Assembly (NCBI GenBank): GCA_023145955.1
Contig: JAGLDA010000123.1
Coordinates: forward strand, 1 to 11,424
Reading direction: 5' to 3'
DNA length: 11,424 bases
Source: Bacteroidales bacterium
Lineage (GTDB): Bacteria; Bacteroidota; Bacteroidia; Bacteroidales; UBA1556
Under the pieces are notes generated by a model that searched no databases, was not told the DNA's origin, and saw only the letters and a list, made by a program, of their open reading frames with translations. Both the position numbers and the translations under genes were made by a program. Shown here piece after piece: positions 1-8,400 of this stretch. Positions within the stretch are counted from its first letter, which is position 1; each line of letters begins with the position of its first letter.

Positions 1-118
1 GATGTAAGTATTATAGATTTCAAATTATTCTTAATTTAGAAGGTCTAATAATTCTGCTTAGTTTAAATCCTTGTTCAACCCCATATTTCTAACTTGATGC
101 CATAGCAAATCAGTGTCC

Positions 119-175
119 AAAAAAAATTGCCTCTTCCCATAATAAACATTTAAGATTATTTAGGAAGAGACAATT
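119..175 (-). terminator. Intrinsic terminator of the anti-sigma/Spy operon
   Basis: Read on the minus strand, a 13-bp stem (arm 163-175 with arm 125-137, one G-U wobble) encloses a 25-nt loop and is followed directly by a run of eight T (plus-strand A-run 119-126). It lies about 45 bases past the stop codon of the last operon gene. The loop contains a further short ATAAT/ATTAT complementarity that could extend the fold. The T-run is on the minus-strand side only, so it ends transcription from the right. The remaining bases to the window edge (1-118) show no gene that I can support. Confidence 0.88.
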
Positions 176-219
176 AATTAACTAATAATATTATTATGCT
201 CTAAAAATATAGAAGGTAA

Positions 220-744
220 TTATCGGCAGTTTCTACCATTATGGCCTCTTCTGTTACCGTTTCTATTGCCATTACCCATTTTGTTATGAGTATCAAAAAA
301 TATTCTTTGGTCATCAGTTAGCAGAGCTCTAATATCTTGATTTGTTTTTACTCGTAATTTCTTTATATCAGTCTTTACAACCATCTGCTTATCTATTTGC
401 TTGTTTATGGCATCCATATCAGTTTTTGGAGCAGTACACAGTGTGCGTTGATGTGCTTTAAGTTCAGATAGCTGATTATTTAATGCCAACATCTGTTTCA
501 TAACATCAGTTCTCAACTTCATTATTTGAGTTTTTTGCTCTTCAGTAATATCAGGAATTCTATTTAGCATATTCTCACCTTTATTCATCTTGTGATAGTT
601 GCTGCTTTGGCTATAGTTCGCACTCTTTCCATTTCTGTTTCCTTTTCCGTTGCCATTTCCTTGTTGTGCAAATGTTGCAGTTGTAAGCATAAGTAATGAA
701 ATTATCATAATACTTATGCTACTTTTTATTTTTAATTTGTTCAT
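220..744 (-). CDS. Secreted Spy/CpxP-like LTXXQ-motif protein
   Basis: 174-aa exported protein, probably a periplasmic envelope-stress chaperone or sensor of the Spy/CpxP superfamily. A clear signal peptide covers residues 1-26 (basic start, hydrophobic 10-20, cleavage TFA|QQ). The mature part has the two signature motifs of the family: ITEEQ at 66-70 and LTDDQ at 142-146, separated by helix-forming sequence rich in K, Q and L, which fits the antiparallel helical hairpin of Spy. Odd features are Gly/Asn/Lys/Arg-rich low-complexity tails on both ends of the core (about 29-40 and 157-174), and two cysteines (103 and 173). It is the last gene of a three-gene operon, 27 bp after the preceding gene, which encodes a membrane-anchored relative. 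There is no Shine-Dalgarno sequence before the ATG. Family assignment is good; actual substrate or signal (misfolded protein, metal) is unknown. Confidence 0.8.
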   Translation of the reverse strand: MNKLKIKSSISIMIISLLMLTTATFAQQGNGNGKGNRNGKSANYSQSSNYHKMNKGENMLNRIPDITEEQKTQIMKLRTDVMKQMLALNNQLSELKAHQRTLCTAPKTDMDAINKQIDKQMVVKTDIKKLRVKTNQDIRALLTDDQRIFFDTHNKMGNGNRNGNRRGHNGRNCR

Positions 745-771
745 AATATTGAGTTTAAATTGTTAAATTAT

Positions 772-1239
772 TTATCTTCTTCGAGGTGATTTATGAAATC
801 CTTTATTTATATGGTTATTTATTGTTTTCATTTGCTCATGACTGAGTTGAGTTTTAAGCGTTTCGTAAAAAAATATTGTCTCATTCATTATCGATGTAGA
901 AAGAACTAATGTAGAGTCTTTATATATTTGTATAATAGCGGCATCAGGATTCTCTTTACTTATTTCTAAAAAGAGCTTATTATGAATGTCTTTTTGTTGC
1001 TTTTTTAGGTCAAACATAGCATTTCTATGCTTAATGCGGCTTTCTCGGATGAATTTCTGCTGATCTTCATCAAAATTCATATTCCCCCATCTGCTATTAG
1101 GTCTTTCGGTATGTTTATTATGAAAAGGAGTATTATGAAATCGGTAAGCTTTATATCCTACAGTGCTCACAGCACTTATAACGAGTACAGCTAAAATAAT
1201 AAAACCCCAAAACCAAAACTGATTATTTTTTATATTCAT
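772..1239 (-). CDS. Membrane-anchored LTXXQ/CnrX-like periplasmic protein
   Basis: 155-aa protein with one N-terminal transmembrane segment (about residues 8-28) and no good cleavage site, so it should be tethered to the inner membrane with the C-terminal ~125 residues in the periplasm. That domain carries two LTXXQ-like motifs, FDEDQ at 56-60 and LSHEQ at 132-136, spaced as in Spy/CpxP and in the CnrX-type periplasmic metal sensors, which share this helical-hairpin fold. Three histidines (35, 40, 43) cluster just after the membrane segment, with others at 71, 86, 134, 143 and 149; they could bind metal, but this is inference. The gene begins 3 bp after the anti-sigma gene ends, without a Shine-Dalgarno sequence, so translation is probably coupled. 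Likely role: sensor or modulator that acts with the anti-sigma factor at the membrane. A plain chaperone role is the alternative. Confidence 0.72.
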   Translation of the reverse strand: MNIKNNQFWFWGFIILAVLVISAVSTVGYKAYRFHNTPFHNKHTERPNSRWGNMNFDEDQQKFIRESRIKHRNAMFDLKKQQKDIHNKLFLEISKENPDAAIIQIYKDSTLVLSTSIMNETIFFYETLKTQLSHEQMKTINNHINKGFHKSPRRR

Positions 1240-1242
1240 GGT

Positions 1243-1659
1243 TTAAAAATTATTAAAAAGATCAAAATTATTATCTACTAAATCAATATCAATTACATCT
1301 TCGGTAACAGCTTCAGCAAATCCTTGTTCAATATTGGTTGAAGTATAATTAGCAAAAAAATTGCCTCCCAACATAGCTACGAATATGGCTGCTGCCGCTA
1401 CGCCAACTTTAATAAACTGAGGAATAACAAATCGCTTTTCCTCCTTATGGATTTTACTAATTACATCTTCGTAAAAATTAGGAATACTGCTTTCAGATTT
1501 CTCATTATGGATTTGTTGAAATGCTTTTTCTGTGAAATTATAGTATGCGTTGCACTGCGCACATTCTGCAATGTGTATCTCAATTTGATGAATCATATCT
1601 TCATTTATCTCTTTATTAAGAAATTCTATTGATAATGATTGTATTTTATTGCAATTCAT
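1243..1659 (-). CDS. Short zinc-finger (ZAS-type) membrane anti-sigma factor
   Basis: 138-aa protein built like a minimal anti-sigma factor for an ECF sigma factor. The cytoplasmic N-terminal part holds a zinc-finger signature H29-x3-C33-x2-C36, with Cys3 as a plausible fourth ligand. A single transmembrane segment follows (about 83-103, Ala/Val-rich), then a short periplasmic tail of some 35 residues that is rich in Asp, Glu and Asn (about 110-138). Family knowledge: ZAS proteins hold ECF sigma factors at the membrane until a signal releases them. It is the first gene of a minus-strand operon with two LTXXQ proteins downstream. The usual upstream sigma gene is absent: only 210 bp separate it from the divergent ruvA. 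The start codon is preceded by an A-rich leader and no Shine-Dalgarno. The partner sigma must be encoded elsewhere, or be lost. Confidence 0.75.
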   Translation of the reverse strand: MNCNKIQSLSIEFLNKEINEDMIHQIEIHIAECAQCNAYYNFTEKAFQQIHNEKSESSIPNFYEDVISKIHKEEKRFVIPQFIKVGVAAAAIFVAMLGGNFFANYTSTNIEQGFAEAVTEDVIDIDLVDNNFDLFNNF

Positions 1660-1680
1660 ATTTTTTGTTTTTTGAGTACT

Positions 1681-1708
1681 TATGACACAGCCAATTGGTA
1701 AAACTTGC
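1681..1708 (-). promoter_or_regulatory. ECF-sigma-like promoter of the anti-sigma operon
   Basis: On the minus strand GCAAGTTTT (1708-1700) is followed after 13 bases by GTCATA (1686-1681). This resembles the GCAAC-TTTT and CGTC-(A/T)TA pattern that I remember upstream of self-regulated ECF sigma genes in Bacteroidota. The second box ends 21 bases before the anti-sigma ATG, giving a leader of about 15 bases. No TAnnTTTG housekeeping box was seen in this stretch. The match rests on memory of the consensus, so it is a suggestion. Confidence 0.42.
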
Positions 1709-1744
1709 GGAGAGAATTAATAATCAATAATAGCATTTCTTAAG

Positions 1745-1758
1745 ATTATGTACATAAT
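1745..1758. repeat. Perfect 14-bp palindrome between divergent genes
   Basis: The sequence ATTATGTACATAAT reads identically on both strands. It sits between the anti-sigma promoter (about 37 bases upstream of its -35-like box) and ruvA (start about 110 bases away). Its size and dyad symmetry fit a binding site for a dimeric regulator; in AT-rich DNA chance occurrence is possible. Confidence 0.4.
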
Positions 1759-1825
1759 ATTTATAGACCCAATTCTAGCATATAAAATAGTGTTAAATAT
1801 TCTTAAAACTAAGCATTGAATTTTA

Positions 1826-1833
1826 TACTTTAG
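1826..1833 (+). promoter_or_regulatory. Candidate housekeeping promoter box for ruvA-sprA
   Basis: TACTTTAG matches the Bacteroidota -7 consensus TAnnTTTG at all but one fixed position and stands about 37 bases before the ruvA start. No clear TTTG -33 element is seen at the right distance. It is the best candidate in this intergenic stretch, but weak. Confidence 0.3.
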
Positions 1834-1869
1834 CAAATTAGAAAAACACAAACTATTTGAAGGATAATT

Positions 1870-2454
1870 ATGTACGAGTATTTCAAGGGTAAGTTAATAG
1901 AGAAGTCTCCCACAGAGGCAGTTATAGATTGTAATGGAGTGGCGTATTTTATAAATATTTCACTGCAAACGTTCTCTCAAATAGAAGGCAAATCAGATAT
2001 AAAATTATACACTCATCTAGTGGTGAAAGAGGACTCTCATACGATATTTGGGTTTTCTCAAAAAGGCGAAAGAAATTTATTTCGATTATTGATTTCAGTT
2101 TCTGGTGTAGGTGCCAATACAGCAAGAGTGATTTTATCTGCAATGTCAACAGACGAAATTGCAAATGCTATAGTTACGGAAAATGTTGATATACTTAAAT
2201 CTGTGAAGGGTATAGGTGCAAAAACTGCCCAAAGATTAATCTTAGATCTTAAGGATAAGGTTGCAAAAGAAAATACTTCTACAGAAATTTTTGCCAATTC
2301 GCACAATACAAACAAAGATGAGGCGTTATCTGCTCTTATAATGCTTGGTTTTGCTAGAAAATCTGCAGAAAAAGCTTTAGAAAAAGTTATTAAAAGCGAA
2401 GGGTTATCAACTAAGGTTGAAAATTTAGTGCGTTTTGCACTTAAAATCCTTTAA
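1870..2454 (+). CDS. ruvA: Holliday junction DNA helicase subunit RuvA
   Basis: 194-aa RuvA, complete and of normal family length. It binds four-way DNA junctions as a tetramer and loads the RuvB motor for branch migration in recombinational repair. Visible domains: N-terminal OB-fold (about 1-64, beginning MYEYFKGKL), two helix-hairpin-helix DNA-binding motifs (SGVGANTA at 78-85 and VKGIGAKTA at 112-120), an acidic/polar linker around 131-147, and the small C-terminal RuvB-contacting domain (about 148-194, with EALSALIMLGF). The ATG is preceded by AAGGA with 5 bases of spacing, which supports this start. It is the first gene of a likely two-gene transcript with sprA, whose start is 22 bp after the ruvA stop. 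This ruvA-sprA order occurs, as I recall, in other Bacteroidota (for example next to sov in Porphyromonas gingivalis). Confidence 0.97.
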   Translation: MYEYFKGKLIEKSPTEAVIDCNGVAYFINISLQTFSQIEGKSDIKLYTHLVVKEDSHTIFGFSQKGERNLFRLLISVSGVGANTARVILSAMSTDEIANAIVTENVDILKSVKGIGAKTAQRLILDLKDKVAKENTSTEIFANSHNTNKDEALSALIMLGFARKSAEKALEKVIKSEGLSTKVENLVRFALKIL

Positions 2455-2466
2455 TTAACAGATATT

Positions 2467-2471
2467 AAGGA
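2467..2471 (+). promoter_or_regulatory. Shine-Dalgarno site that sets the TTG start of sprA
   Basis: AAGGA lies 5 bases before the TTG at 2477, exactly the spacing of the AAGGA before ruvA. The reading frame from this TTG gives an immediate signal peptide, and no in-frame ATG precedes it, so TTG is the most likely initiation codon. Confidence 0.65.
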
Positions 2472-2476
2472 CTAAT

Positions 2477-5400
2477 TTGAAAGCTATATTTAGAACTTTA
2501 TTTTTATCCATTTTTGGAATATCATTTTGGCTGTTTGTGCAGGGAAGTAATGGATTGGCTATAGTGCCACTTCATGATTATTCTTCTGAGAACTTATTAC
2601 CTGCTTTGCCTATTGATACTCCCGATAATGGTGATACCATAACTTACCCTGTACAGCAAGGTGGCAATTCGCCCTACGAGCCTGCAGGAAATAGCCCTTT
2701 ATATCTAAATAATCCATCAAACCAAACTACGAGCATAACCTACGATCCTGAAACTGGAAAATATATCTTTCAGCAAATGATAGGCGATATTCCAATAGGA
2801 GTTCCCTATTCTATGACTCTTGAAGAATATATGGATTATGAGAGAAATAATGCCAGTCAAGCTTATTTCCGCAGTAGAGCACAACAAGATGGACTTGGAG
2901 CTAGCAGCTCAGTTATTCCTAAACTGCATATTGGTAGCAAGGCTTTTAGCACTATTTTTGGTAGCAATACTATTGATATAAGGCCTCAAGGAAGTGCAGA
3001 GCTTATTTTTGGGGTCAATTCCTCAAAAAGGGAAGACCCTTCTCTTAATGTTAAGCAGCAGAGAGTCACTAATTTCGATTTTCAAGAAAAAATACAGATG
3101 AATGTTAGAGCCAAAGTTGGTGATAAGATTGATTTTGGAATAAATTATAATACTGAAGCAAATTTCGAGTTTGATAATAAAATGAAACTTGCCTACGAAG
3201 GTGATGAAGATGAAATACTTCAATTAATAGAGGCCGGTGATGTTTCTATGCCTTTAAGCACTTCTCTAATCCAAGGCTCACAATCGCTTTTTGGTATAAA
3301 AACTAAATGGAAATTTGGAAAAACCACTGTTACTACAGTATTTTCCCAGCAAAGAAGCGAATCCAAAAATATTACAGTAGAAGGCGGGGCACAGCTCCAA
3401 GAGTTTTATGTTAAAGCTGATGAGTATGAGGAGAATAAGCACTTTTTTCTTTCTCACTATTTCCGCGATCATTATAACGAAGCTCTTAAAAACCTCCCTG
3501 CTATTAATTCAGGTGTAAATATTACCAAGGTAGAGGTTTGGGTAACTACAATTGGAGCGCCAGTAAGAGAAAATAGAAATATTGTTGCTTATATGGATTT
3601 AGGAGAAAGTGATCCATTCCGTAGCGATGTTATATTCCCTATTATTGGTAATCCTATGGGCTTACCAGATAATAATGCTAATGATTTGTATTCAGGGCTA
3701 TTGTCAAATTCTAACTCGGTGCGAGATATAAATTCTGTAAGTAGTTATCTGAGTGGTTCGCCATATAATATGATTGCTGGCCAAGATTTTGAAAAAGTAG
3801 AGAATGCTCGTAAACTAACATCTAGAGAATTTACTATAAATTCAAAATTAGGTTTTGTTTCCATAAACTCTCGCCTAAATCCTGACCAAGTACTAGCAGT
3901 AGCTTATCAGTATACAATTGTAGGCGATACTACTGTACATCAGGTTGGTGAATTTTCTGATCAAGGTGTGGTAGCTCCACAAAACTTAATGGTTAAGTTG
4001 CTTAAATCTACAAATGTAAATACAAGAGTACCTACCTGGAACCTGATGATGAAGAATGTTTATTCTTTACAAGCTTATCAGCTTTCTGCTGAAGATTTTA
4101 GACTTAATGTAGTATATGAAAATCCAGAATTTGGTGTTCCTACAGGGTTTATTTCTGAAGGCGCAATTAGTGGAAAACCACTTATTGAGGCTATGGGGCT
4201 TGATAATTTGAATACTCAGCTTGACCCTATTTCTGATGGGGTATTTGATTATATTGATGGTGCTGCAACAAATGGTGGTACTGTGGAATCACGCAATGGT
4301 AGGATTTTCTTTCCAGTACTAGAACCTTTTGGCGAAGACCTTCGTAAGGCAATAGATCCCAATGATCCCAATTCGCAACTGGCAACCAAGTATGCTTACG
4401 ATTCTCTTTATACTCTTACAAAACATCTTGCTAGGCAGTATCCTGATAAAAATAGATTTGCCATGGAAGGTAGATATAAATCTGGTCAAGGATCGGAGAT
4501 ATCACTTATGGCTATGAATATACCTCAAGGCTCAGTAAAAGTAACGGCTGGAGGCGTTCCTCTGCGCGAGAATGTAGATTATACTGTAGATTATACACTT
4601 GGTAGAGTAAAAATTATAAATGAAGGAGTTCTTAACTCTGGTACTCCAATTAATATTTCGCTGGAGAGTAATTCAATGTTTAATGTGCAGTCCAAGACTT
4701 TATTAGGGGCTCATGTTGATTATGAGATTAATAAAGATTTTATGGTTGGGGCTACTATTATGAACCTAACAGAGCGCCCATTAACACAAAAAGTTAATAC
4801 TGGTGATGAGCCTATTTCAAACACTATTTGGGGCCTTGATGGTAGTTATCAGAAAGACTCTCGTTGGCTAACAAAAATGATTGACAAAATCCCTTTTATT
4901 GATACAAAAGCGCCATCAACGATTAGTATTACTGGAGAATTTGCACATATGATTCCTGGGCATCCCCGTGCACTAGGCAATACAGGAGTTTCGTATATTG
5001 ATGATTTTGAAGGAAGTTCATCAGGTATTGACCTTATGAATACCGGAAGGTGGAAATTGGCTAGTACTCCTATGGGACAGTTTTCTGTGGATATGTTTCC
5101 TGAGGCTGGCATTAAAAACTCTTTGGAAATTGGATATAATAGAGCAAAATTAGCATGGTATGTAATTGATCCATTATTTGTTAGAAATAATAACCTTACT
5201 CCAGATTATATTAAGAATGATAAAGATGCTCAGTCTAATCACTTCGTTCGCGAGGTGTTTGAAAAAGAAGTATTTCCCAATAAAGAACAAACAGGTAATG
5301 TGCCAACTAATTTACCAGTTTTCAACTTAGCATATTATCCAAACGAACGAGGCCCTTATAACTTCGATGTGGAAGGCGGTGGAATATCGGCAGGAATAAA

Positions 5401-8400
5401 TCCTGATGGTACTCTTTTGCGTCCAGAGAGTAGGTGGGGTGGAATAATGCGAAAGATTGAGAGTACTGACTTTACGGCTACTAATGTTGAGTATATTGAA
5501 TTTTGGATGATGGATCCGTTTATTGATCCTGATGGCACCGGTCCTGAGCAAGCAGTGCAAAATGGTGGTGATTTATACTTTAACTTAGGAGATATTTCTG
5601 AGGATATTCTTAGAGATGGCCGAAAGGCTTTCGAAAATGGATTGCCTACTTCCGATGTGCTTAGCAATGTGGATACAACAATTTGGGGCATAGTCCCTAC
5701 TTTGCAAGCAATGACAAACTCTTTTGATAATAATCCTGATGCTAGAGAATATCAAGATGTGGGTTATGATGGGCTTAGAACAGTTGATGAAAGAAGTTTT
5801 TATCAAGTGAAGTATATGGATAGAATAGGTGCTTTATATGGCACGGGTTCTCAAGCATATATCGATGCTGATAATGACCCCTCAAATGATGATTACCATT
5901 ATTTTAGAGGCTCAGATTATGATAATGATTTTCTATCAATATTAGAACGATATAAAAAGTATAATGGAGTTGATGGTAACTCACCTACAGCGCAGCAAAG
6001 TCCAGAAACATATCCTACCACTTCTTCTACAATACCTGATGTTGAAGATATTAATCAAGATAATACTCTAAGCGAGGAAGAAAGATATTTTCAGTACCGT
6101 GTTCAACTTACTCCTAGTAAGATGATTCAAGGAGAAAACTTTATTTCTGATATATATGAAGCTAGTGTAAAATTAAAGAATGGCGAAAATGCTAAGGTAA
6201 AATGGTATCAGTTTAGGATTCCTGTTACTGAGCCAGATAAGGTTGTTGGGCAAATTCAGGATTTTACTTCCATCCGTTTTATGAGGATGTTTATGAAGAA
6301 TTTTTCTGAAAGAGCGGTACTACGATTTGCTACTCTTGAACTTATAAGGAATGAGTGGCGTAAGTATGGTGATGAATTATTATCACCAGGAGATTATATC
6401 CCTGGAAATGGAAATGGTGCAACAAGTTTTGATGTTACAAGAGTAAATATTGAGGAGAATGGTAAGCGTAATCCTATCCCGTATGTATTGCCTCCAGGCA
6501 TTGAAAGAGAGCTTGCCTATAATCCTGCGCGTACATCTCAAATGAATGAGCAGAGTGTGGTTCTTAAGGTTTGTAATTTGCAAGATGGTGATGCCCGAGC
6601 AGCGTATAAAACTACTGATTTTGATTTTCGTAGGTATAAGAAGTTGAATATGTTTATACATGCAGAGCAAGCATATCAAGATAAGAATATACAAAATGGA
6701 GATTTACATTTCTTTATTCGTTTAGGAACGGATTTTACAGAAAACTATTACGAATATGAAATTCCTTTGCAACTTACTCCATGGTATACCACTGATGATG
6801 AAATTATTTGGCCTAGTGCTAACGAAATTAACCTAGAGCTCAAGAAATTACTAAATGCTAAGCAAGCAAGAAATATTGCCATTAGAGAAAATCCTGGAGG
6901 CAATATATCTATGACAACTCCATTTATTGCAATTGATGGTGGAAATAAAATTACAATTGTAGGTACGCCTACACTGAGTTCGGTAAAGACCATAATGATG
7001 GGTATTAGAAACCCTAAATCAATACCAGGAAGTGCTGCAGATGATGGTCTTGATAAATGTGTTGAAGTATGGGTAAACGAGCTTCGTGTTACCGATTTTG
7101 ATGAAGAAGGGGGATGGGCAGCAAATACTGTGATTGCAGCAGATTTGGCAGACTTAGGAAATGTTGTTCTTGCGGGTAATATTAGTACTGCTGGCTTTGG
7201 CTCAATAGAGGAGAAAGTTAATCAGCGTCAGCAAGAGAATATTTATGGTTATGATTTTGCTACTAATCTTGAACTGGGAAAGTTCTTTAAAGAAAAATCG
7301 GGGATACGTATTCCAATGCACTTTGATATTAGTGAAACCTTTAAGGATCCTGAGTTTAATCCTATGAATCCTGATATAAAATATGAGGATGACCTTGCTA
7401 CTTTTAAAACTAAAGCAGACCGTGATTCGGTAAGAATGATATCTACAGATTATACCAAGCGGACGAGTTTTAATCTTATGAATATGAAAAAAATGCGTAC
7501 TGGAACTTCCAGTAAGCCACGCATTTATGATGTCGAAAATTTTGATTTTACATACCAGTATTCACAACAATTTCATAGTAATATTGATATTGAGTATGAT
7601 GATAAAAAAAGATATAAAGGGGGAGTTGGGTATAATTATACTAAAAAGCCTAAAAATTATAAACCATTTTCTAGTGTAAAATTTATTAGAAAATATAAGT
7701 ACCTACGATTAGTTAGGGATTTCAATTTTAATTTATTACCTAAGCAAATTGGATTCCGTACCGATATTGACAGACTATATAACGAAAATTTGATGCGTAA
7801 GAAAACGCGCTCAATTATTATCATAGCGCCTACTTATGTAAAAACATTTAGTTGGACGCGAAATTATAATCTACGTTATGATTTTAGTCGTAGCCTAAAG
7901 TTAGATTATAAAGCTAATGTGCAAGCTAGAATTGATGAGCCTGCAGGTATAGTGGATAAAAATTCTTCGGGATGGAATGAATATAGAGATACGGTATGGC
8001 AAAATGTTTCTGATTTTGGTAGAACTACCAATTTTAATCAATCTTATAATATTAATTATGCTGTGCCTATAAATAAGATACCTATTTTAAGCTGGATAAA
8101 TGTAACTACTAGATATGGTGGCACCTATAGATGGACAGCATCGCCATTATCCACTCAGTTTTTAGGGAATACTATTGAAAACTCAAATAAAAAGCAGCTA
8201 AATGTAACGGGTAACCTGACAAGGCTATATAATAAGGTTAATTATCTAAAAAAGATAAATCAGAAGGGAAATAAGAATGGACGTGGTGCAAATTCTTTTA
8301 GAATGAATATACCAACTGAAGATCAAGATTCTATAAAAAATGCAAAGAAAAATTGGGGAAAAATTGTTCTTGATGCATCATTGCGAGTAATGATGATGGT

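Noticed and set aside
1447..1632. 61-codon plus-strand frame opposite the anti-sigma gene
   Set aside because: It is antisense to a gene with clear zinc-finger and membrane features; its hydrophobic, Cys/Phe-rich translation is a mirror effect.
1660..1869. Possible remnant of an ECF sigma gene upstream of the anti-sigma gene
   Set aside because: I looked for sigma-like coding sequence on the minus strand here and found only promoter-like and palindromic DNA with many stops; if a sigma gene was lost, no recognisable piece remains.
5356..5691. Minus-strand frame of 111 codons, and several others, inside sprA
   Set aside because: All lie antisense to intact sprA and give low-complexity, Ser/Ile-rich translations typical of shadow frames.
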